10,228 nucleotides of DNA. It comes from Sulfolobaceae archaeon (GTDB lineage Archaea > Thermoproteota > Thermoprotei_A > Sulfolobales > Sulfolobaceae). This document shows positions 6,810 through 10,228 of this stretch, piece by piece. Under the pieces are notes generated by a model. The model saw only the letters and a list, made by a program, of their open reading frames with translations, made no database searches and had not been told where the DNA came from. Numbering within the stretch: the first letter of the stretch is position 1; each line of letters starts with the position of its first letter. The translations under genes were made by a program, and so were the position numbers. The stretch spans positions 1 through 10,228 of the forward strand of contig JAPYVG010000054.1 of assembly GCA_028277025.1 (NCBI GenBank). Reading direction: 5' to 3'.

Positions 6810-8015
6810 TTATTTGTCATATTGATACAAAGTATTAATTGCTCTCTGGAATTGAGATGGGGGAGCACGTCCTTGCAGGATGTTAACTATCATAGGAGAT
6901 ACACCGTTTTTAATTAAATAGCTGGCGAAGAAGGACCGCAGGTCGTAAAGTCTGAACTCCTTTCCCAGAACCTTTCTCATTCCCCCTTTATTACGAGTCT
7001 TAAATCGGCCAGCTGAAAAAGGGAATAGTTTCTGCTTCCACGCTTCTACATCAGCTCCTATTTGCTTAACCGCAAATTCGTAAGTTCTTATGAATTCTTC
7101 TCTATATGGGAAATAAACTTCTTGTAATCACTTCCTAGTTTCTGTATGGATAAAGGAAATATAGGCCCTCTTGGTTTCTGATTCTTTCATCACTTTTATT
7201 ATTCGGTTTTCCAGATCTAGTTGGTCCATCTTAAGCGAGTATACTTCTCCTACCCTGAGCCCTGATTCTGATAGCAATAAGAAGAAAGCTTTAGCACCTA
7301 AGTGATCTATATTATCAAAGATTCTTCTTAACGTCTCTAAAGTAAGCGATTGAGGTTTATACTTATACTTGGATTTAGGCACTTTAAAGGAGTTATAAAG
7401 TAGTTGCGCTAACTGGATGTTTTTCTCTTTTATTATAGTCTTTATGAATAATTTCAGGGAATTAGCGGTATGCCTGGCTATATTGCAGCTATCTTCAGAT
7501 AACTCTGCTATTAAGTCTCTGAAACTGTCCGGACTTAACTCATATCCCAACTTTGTAAGCGCTATCCCCAAATACCTCATCCTCATATCGATAATACTTT
7601 TAGTCTTTTCTTGGAGTGACTTTTCAAACTTCTTCACGTCTTCTTCAGTAACAATGTATGTCGATGATACGTTCTTCAAATAATCTCCTAGATATTGATA
7701 AAGGATAGAAACGAAAAAGTTCTGGAACTTCTCATCTTTCATGGCTTTAATAACTACGGATAATGCAGTTGTAGCATCAACTTCTACAACTTTCAACCCG
7801 TAAATAGCGTCTGAAAGTTCATCTTGAGCTAACATTTCTGCAGCTTTTTAACTACCTCCAAAGGAATGTTCTGGTCATTGTTAACGTATCTATATAAAGT
7901 ACTCCTACCGACATCCAGTATTTTGCAGCTTGAGATATAACCCCAACTTCTCTACTAACTTCTTAATAATTCTCTTCCTTTGTTGCTCGTCCAGTTTATA
8001 AACGTCAATTAGCAT
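6810..8015 (-). pseudogene. HTH-tyrosine recombinase of Sulfolobus plasmid type, broken
   Basis: Reading from ATG 8015 (MLIDVYKLDEQQRKRIIKKL), a helix-turn-helix region follows (VGRSTLYRYVNND) and then a recombinase body. The body keeps LLSESGLRVGEVYSLK, with the first catalytic arginine, and YDLRSFFASYLIKNGVS followed by ILQGRAPP, as in crenarchaeal integrases. The first 60 codons contain about three frameshifts whose net effect is zero, so an apparent ATG at 7835 is only the first one after them. A TGA at 7128-7130 probably replaces a tryptophan (RK-stop-LQEVYFPYREEF); the frame beyond runs 105 further codons to TAA at 6810-6812. The catalytic tyrosine is not certain: the end, INTLYQYDK, has tyrosines but not the usual HY, so the tail may also be damaged. 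Related proteins occur on Sulfolobus plasmids and integrated elements. It is almost certainly inactive. Confidence 0.8.
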
Positions 8016-8029
8016 ATATTTCTACCCTA

Positions 8030-8037
8030 CTTATAAG
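8030..8037 (-). promoter_or_regulatory. Possible TATA box of the recombinase pseudogene
   Basis: CTTATAAG lies about 19 bp upstream of the ATG at 8015. A second palindromic TATA-like CTTTATAAAG lies at 8083-8092. Neither has a clear target other than this pseudogene. Confidence 0.35.
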
Positions 8038-8128
8038 AAAGTGACGTTGTTCCAAAAATAAGGATTGCTGTTCCATTTACGCCTTTATAAAGAGAACGTT
8101 ACTCTCTTTCAATTTAATTAAAAATTAG

Positions 8129-8177
8129 TGCCGCGGCCGGGATTTGAACCCGGGTCACGGGCTCGAAAGGCCCGCAT
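8129..8177 (-). other. Attachment site: 3' 49 nt of tRNA-Glu(TTC)
   Basis: On the minus strand this is the 3' part of a tRNA. The anticodon arm is CGGGC-CTTTCGA-GCCCG with anticodon TTC, the T arm is CCGGG-TTCAAAT-CCCGG, then comes CCGCGGC with discriminator A (complement of 8129). The 5' half is missing: upstream on this strand is a C5/G5 hairpin and integrase sequence, so this is not a functional tRNA. It is the duplicated part of an SSV-type att site, marking the left boundary of an integrated element. An intact tRNA-Glu, on the minus strand and preceded by int(N), should lie at the element's other end, to the right. Confidence 0.85.
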
Positions 8178-8980
8178 TAGGGGGGATACCCCCTAAGACC
8201 CCCAATGCTAATTATAATGAATTGAAAGGAGTTATCACAAAGGACTCGGAAAGCACGGTTGATAATAACCTTCAAATTTCCGCGTCTGACCTACTCAAAT
8301 TCGAAATTGCTTTACGTAGTAAGAATATCAGTGAAGAGACGATAAAGAAATATATCTCGTGCGTTAAGCAAGGAAGAAAAGAATCGAATAATTGCATCAA
8401 AGCGTGGAGGAATTTCTACAAACTCGTGCTGAACAAAGACCCGCCTAAAGACTTGAAGCCTAAAAAGACGAAACCGGACTTACGCGTGCCGACATTAGAA
8501 GAAGTACGCCAAACTTTAAACGCCGTTAAACAATATCCTACTCTTCATACATTTTATAGGTTATTACTGGAAAGCGGTTCAAGAGAGACTGAAGCACTTA
8601 AAGTATTAAACGATTATAACCCGGAAAACGAAATTAATGAGGACGGCTTTAGTATTTACGTCCTCAACTGGGTTAGGGGTCAAAAGAAGAGTTTCTACTT
8701 ATTCCACGTTACAGAGCTAAAACAAATTAAGATTTCAAAAGCTTATGTGGACAAATATGTTAAGAAGCTTAATTTAGTCCCGCCTAAATATTTTCGCAAA
8801 TTCGTGGCGACGAAAATGGCGGAATTGGAAATACCGAGTCAAGTCATAGATTTCATAGAAGGACGGACACCGAGCGACGTGTTGACGAGACATTACTTGG
8901 ACTTATTCGCTTTAGCTAAAAAAGAGTATAGGAAATATGCGGAATGGCTGTATACAAGTGTATACGGTGAGAAGCAATGA
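8129..8980 (+). CDS. int: SSV-type integrase, C-terminal half int(C)
   Basis: This is the larger fragment of an SSV-type tyrosine recombinase whose gene contains the att site and is split by integration. The frame is open from 8129, just after a TAG at 8126-8128, through the tRNA-Glu fragment read antisense (CRGRDLNPGHGLERPAL). The TTG at 8144 that opens the longest formal frame is therefore not a real start. The catalytic region shows ESGSRETEALKVL (arginine I), RGQKKSFYLFHVT (lysine), KYFRKFVATKMAELEIP, DFIEGRTPSDV and RHYLDL with the probable nucleophilic tyrosine. The order matches the SSV1 integrase. It appears intact to its end, so excision could be possible if the int(N) half survives outside the window. 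It overlaps the next gene by ATGA. The relic at 1048-1542 is a close relative whose frame runs along, not against, its tRNA. Confidence 0.9.
   Translation, partial: CRGRDLNPGHGLERPALGGIPPKTPNANYNELKGVITKDSESTVDNNLQISASDLLKFEIALRSKNISEETIKKYISCVKQGRKESNNCIKAWRNFYKLVLNKDPPKDLKPKKTKPDLRVPTLEEVRQTLNAVKQYPTLHTFYRLLLESGSRETEALKVLNDYNPENEINEDGFSIYVLNWVRGQKKSFYLFHVTELKQIKISKAYVDKYVKKLNLVPPKYFRKFVATKMAELEIPSQVIDFIEGRTPSDVLTRHYLDLFALAKKEYRKYAEWLYTSVYGEKQ
8177..8196. repeat. Hairpin at the inner edge of the attachment site
   Basis: TTAGGGGG (8177-8184) pairs with CCCCCTAA (8189-8196) around GATA, giving an 8-bp stem directly beside the tRNA-Glu identity. In the int frame it encodes LGGIPP. The relic int at 1048 has no equivalent, so the hairpin belongs to this att version. 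It may be a protein-binding arm or simply a linker. Confidence 0.6.
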
Positions 8981-9105
8981 GATGGGGCTTACTCCTCCTA
9001 GTGTTGGTATTTTTCATTTCAGCGCTGAGCCGTGATTTTGCATTATTCCTTATTGCTTTGATAATCTACACTGCAGTTAAGCTCTGGAGTTCACGGTCTG
9101 AGTAG
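8977..9105 (+). CDS. 42-aa two-helix membrane peptide coupled to int
   Basis: ATG 8977 overlaps the int stop TGA (8978-8980) in the ATGA arrangement typical of coupled translation. The 42 residues start MRWGLLLLVLVFFIS and continue through SRDFALFLIALIIYTAVKLW to TAG at 9103-9105. This gives two hydrophobic segments separated by a short polar SRD turn. Small membrane proteins of this sort are common in crenarchaeal viruses, but I recognise no family and no function can be given. Its last 29 bp overlap the 3' end of the zinc-finger gene on the other strand. The size makes it less certain, but the junction and clean hydrophobic pattern favour a real gene. Confidence 0.6.
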   Translation: MRWGLLLLVLVFFISALSRDFALFLIALIIYTAVKLWSSRSE

Positions 9106-9442
9106 GATTCCCATCTTTATGCCTACCCCACTGAAACCACACGTGCTTTTTGCCTATATGGTCGATTAAATCATCAGTTTTCGCAAACGTTTTCCCGCAA
9201 TACCTACACGTCTTCTCTTTTTCCTCATAACGCAAATGCCTGATGAAGGAATTGTATCTTTCGAAAGGCGTGAGGCAAATAGGACAGACCCACCTATACA
9301 CCGCTTTAAGAGACATGTAAAGCAGTAAATCGTTACTCACGGGCGTGAACTGGTTTTCTATAGCCCGCTTTAGGAACTCCAGAGCGTTCACTTGAGCCTC
9401 TTTAGTTTTTAGAGCTAATTTCGTATGCTCTTTAGCCTTCAT
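9077..9442 (-). CDS. C2H2 zinc-finger protein, fusellovirus B129-like
   Basis: A 121-aa protein from ATG 9442 (a TTG three bases upstream is less likely). The numbering here counts the first Met of this start as residue 1. An N-terminal helical segment (KEHTKLALKTKEAQVNALEF) is followed by two finger-like units. The second is classical, CRYC-x12-H-x4-H (C79, C82, H95, H100). The first has CPIC (C53, C56) and H69, but no second histidine at the usual distance, so it is degenerate or borrows another ligand. The layout resembles B129 of SSV1, a DNA-binding transcription-factor candidate; that comparison is from memory. The TATA box TTATATAAT, about 30 bp upstream, suits a leaderless mRNA. The promoter overlaps that of the divergent gene at 9480, so the two are probably coregulated. 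The protein probably controls element genes. Confidence 0.85.
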   Translation of the reverse strand: MKAKEHTKLALKTKEAQVNALEFLKRAIENQFTPVSNDLLLYMSLKAVYRWVCPICLTPFERYNSFIRHLRYEEKEKTCRYCGKTFAKTDDLIDHIGKKHVWFQWGRHKDGNPTQTVNSRA

Positions 9443-9448
9443 CAAAAG

Positions 9449-9477
9449 CTATATATTTTGCCAAATGATTATATAAC
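9449..9477. promoter_or_regulatory. Interleaved divergent promoters
   Basis: Only 37 bp separate the two start codons. The plus-strand TATATATTTT at 9450-9459 is about 26 bp before ATG 9480. The minus-strand TTATATAAT at 9469-9477 is about 30 bp before ATG 9442. Each TATA box thus lies between the other box and its start site, and both mRNAs are predicted to be leaderless. Two transcription complexes could not bind together. Confidence 0.6.
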
Positions 9478-9479
9478 TT

Positions 9480-9842
9480 ATGGAGTCTCACGAAAACACA
9501 CGCTCTCAAATAATGGAGTATATTAAGAAGAACCCCGATTTGCAGAAGGCTATAGAGTTGTTGAGGCGTGAGGGGAAAGTAAGTAGGACTGCTCTGCAAT
9601 TCGAGTTTCACTGGTCTGAGTGGAAAGCCCGTAAGGTCTATGAGGCGTTACGCTATATATGCTATAAAGGTTTGGCATTTAAGGAAGACGAGAGCCATGA
9701 AGAAATATGCAGGGCTTACCACGGCTATGTTGAACTAATTCATGTGCACCGTGAACTTGAGGAAGATGTGGATATTGATGAAGACCTAAGCCAAGAAAAT
9801 GAAGAGGAAGATTGGGAAGAAGAAGAGGCTGAGGAAGAATAG
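9480..9842 (+). CDS. Small protein with possible winged helix and acidic tail
   Basis: 120 residues from ATG 9480, which a TATA box 26 bp upstream makes a likely leaderless start. Residues about 10-70 are helical and basic-mixed. EYIKKNPDLQKAIELLRREGKVS, then TALQFEFHWSEWKARKVYEAL and a short GLAF, would suit a winged-helix DNA-binding fold; this is inferred from pattern only. The final third is strongly acidic, with DVDIDEDLSQENEEEDW followed by a run of glutamates, like the disordered acidic tails of DNA mimics or protein-contact regions. I do not recognise the family. It is divergent from the zinc-finger gene, sharing its promoter region, and is followed by a hairpin at 9852-9875 that probably ends its transcript. 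Confidence 0.72.
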   Translation: MESHENTRSQIMEYIKKNPDLQKAIELLRREGKVSRTALQFEFHWSEWKARKVYEALRYICYKGLAFKEDESHEEICRAYHGYVELIHVHRELEEDVDIDEDLSQENEEEDWEEEEAEEE

Positions 9843-9851
9843 CCGAATTGA

Positions 9852-9875
9852 CCTAAAAAATAACGTGTTTTTAGG
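9852..9875. terminator. Hairpin between convergent genes
   Basis: CCTAAAAA (9852-9859) and TTTTTAGG (9868-9875) form an 8-bp stem with an 8-nt loop, 10 bp after the stop of the plus gene and 20 bp beyond the stop of the minus-strand AbrB-like gene. The T-rich arms on both strands could end transcription from either side. Confidence 0.5.
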
Positions 9876-9894
9876 GTAGATAACGGGGTTTGGG

Positions 9895-10068
9895 TCACTG
9901 TCTCTTTACTCTCTTATAACATAGCGTTATTTCACCGTCTTTGGTTTCTACTTTAAGCTCAAACTCATCATCCGGTTTTATATCGAGTGATGTAACGATT
10001 TCGCGTGGTATGTTAAGGTAAAATGTTTCTTGTCCAGGCTTACCGCCTTTATGAACTCTTGGTTTCAT
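9895..10068 (-). CDS. AbrB/SpoVT-like DNA-binding protein
   Basis: A 57-residue protein from ATG 10068 (MKPRVHKGGKPGQETFYLNIPREIV) to TGA at 9895-9897. The pattern FYLNIPREIVTSLDIKPDDEF then ELKVETKDGEITL is the swapped-hairpin beta fold of AbrB/MazE/SpoVT domains: strand, IP-R turn, short helix ending near the glycine or aspartate, and a closing strand. Such proteins dimerise and act as transcription regulators or antitoxins; no toxin gene is adjacent in the window. ATTTATATAAAG at 10089-10100 is well placed for a leaderless mRNA. A palindrome just upstream is a possible operator, perhaps for its own protein. The usual length is about 50-90 aa, so it is complete. Confidence 0.82.
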   Translation of the reverse strand: MKPRVHKGGKPGQETFYLNIPREIVTSLDIKPDDEFELKVETKDGEITLCYKRVKRQ

Positions 10069-10088
10069 AGGTAACTATTCTTACGAAT

Positions 10089-10123
10089 CTTTATATAAAT
10101 ATTTCGGGCGAAATGTTTAAATA
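10089..10123. promoter_or_regulatory. Divergent promoters with central palindrome (operator candidate)
   Basis: The minus TATA box (ATTTATATAAAG, 10089-10100) serves the AbrB-like gene; the plus TATA-like GTTTAAATA (10115-10123) serves the gene at 10159. Exactly between them lies the 14-bp palindrome ATTTCGGGCGAAAT (10101-10114), arms ATTTCG/CGAAAT around GG. It covers the region where transcription factor B would contact both promoters. Confidence 0.6.
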
Positions 10124-10158
10124 TGCGTGTAGTCTATTGTTTAATTAGGCGTACGAAT

Positions 10159-10228
10159 ATGTCCACGCAAATCCAATTCGGGGATAAATGGGTTCAAGTC
10201 AAAGGAAGTATTTTTTATCTAACTCCTC
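10159..10228 (+). CDS. Start of an unidentified gene, cut by the window edge
   Basis: ATG 10159 opens a frame MSTQIQFGDKWVQVKG and on to the edge, 23 residues seen. No clear ribosome binding site is visible. The TATA box at 10115-10123 would give a leader of about 15 nt. It is divergent from the AbrB-like gene and shares the palindrome region. Too little is visible to name a family. Confidence 0.5.
   Translation, partial: MSTQIQFGDKWVQVKGSIFYLTP

Larger units (their letters stand above)
8129..10228. mobile_element. Left part of a fusellovirus-like integrated element
   Basis: The region begins at the tRNA-Glu attachment fragment, reads into int(C), and continues with small genes typical of crenarchaeal viruses and plasmids: a membrane peptide, a C2H2 zinc finger, an AbrB-like regulator and an acidic-tailed small protein. 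Only its left end is in the window. It could be a full provirus, a satellite plasmid of the pSSVx/pSSVi type or a remnant. The attachment-site boundary is the firm part; the virus-like nature is inferred from gene content. Confidence 0.7.

Noticed and set aside
7417..7683. 88-aa plus-strand frame
   Set aside because: It is antisense to the recombinase body, whose minus-strand translation is clearly family-like.
8129..8215. Functional tRNA-Glu with intron
   Set aside because: The 5' acceptor strand and D arm are absent upstream; that sequence is a hairpin and integrase coding sequence.

Overview
The window looks like a variable, integration-prone stretch of a Sulfolobales (Sulfolobus/Saccharolobus-type) archaeal chromosome. 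The grounds are AT-rich sequence, archaeal TATA boxes about 26 bp upstream of leaderless starts, GGTGA-type ribosome binding sites, archaeal tRNAs, and SSV (fusellovirus)-type integrases that use tRNA genes as attachment sites. The genus is inferred from these features; no database search was made.

Layout. Positions 1-251 hold GC-rich hairpins and no gene. A broken EamA/DMT-type transporter (252-937, minus) is followed by an intact tRNA-Asp(GTC) (975-1047, plus). Joined directly to the tRNA is a decayed C-terminal half of an SSV-type integrase (1048-1542), the relic of an old integration. Positions 1543-2048 carry no intact gene but hold three copies of a 35-bp repeat (one imperfect and inverted), a hairpin and degraded minus-strand coding traces.

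The core is 2049-6712. Two co-oriented genes encode a 642-aa PD-(D/E)XK (RecB/Cas4/Dna2-like) nuclease with a probable iron-sulfur cysteine cluster and a UPF1/Dna2-like SF1 helicase. A convergent third gene, ending only 7 bp from the helicase stop, encodes a DndC-like PP-loop sulfurtransferase of the DNA phosphorothioation family. No dndA, dndD, dndE or known phosphorothioation-restriction partner is visible. The arrangement suggests a sulfur-based DNA-modification enzyme beside a helicase-nuclease effector, possibly an undescribed defence or genome-conflict cassette. That function is inferred, not shown.

Positions 6810-8015 (minus) hold a pseudogene of an HTH-tyrosine recombinase with several frameshifts and a TGA codon. 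At 8129 a second integrated element begins. It starts with the 3' part of a tRNA-Glu(TTC) on the minus strand (the attachment site), fused to an intact C-terminal half of an integrase closely related to the relic at 1048. Element genes follow: a 42-aa membrane peptide coupled to int, a C2H2 zinc-finger protein like those of fuselloviruses, a divergent acidic-tailed protein, an AbrB-like regulator, and the start of another gene. The matching int N-terminal half and the intact tRNA-Glu are expected to the right of the window.

Regulation visible here consists mainly of two divergent promoter pairs in the right-hand element. In one, the two TATA boxes are interleaved; in the other, a 14-bp palindrome lies between the two boxes. 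Both look suited to switch-like control.
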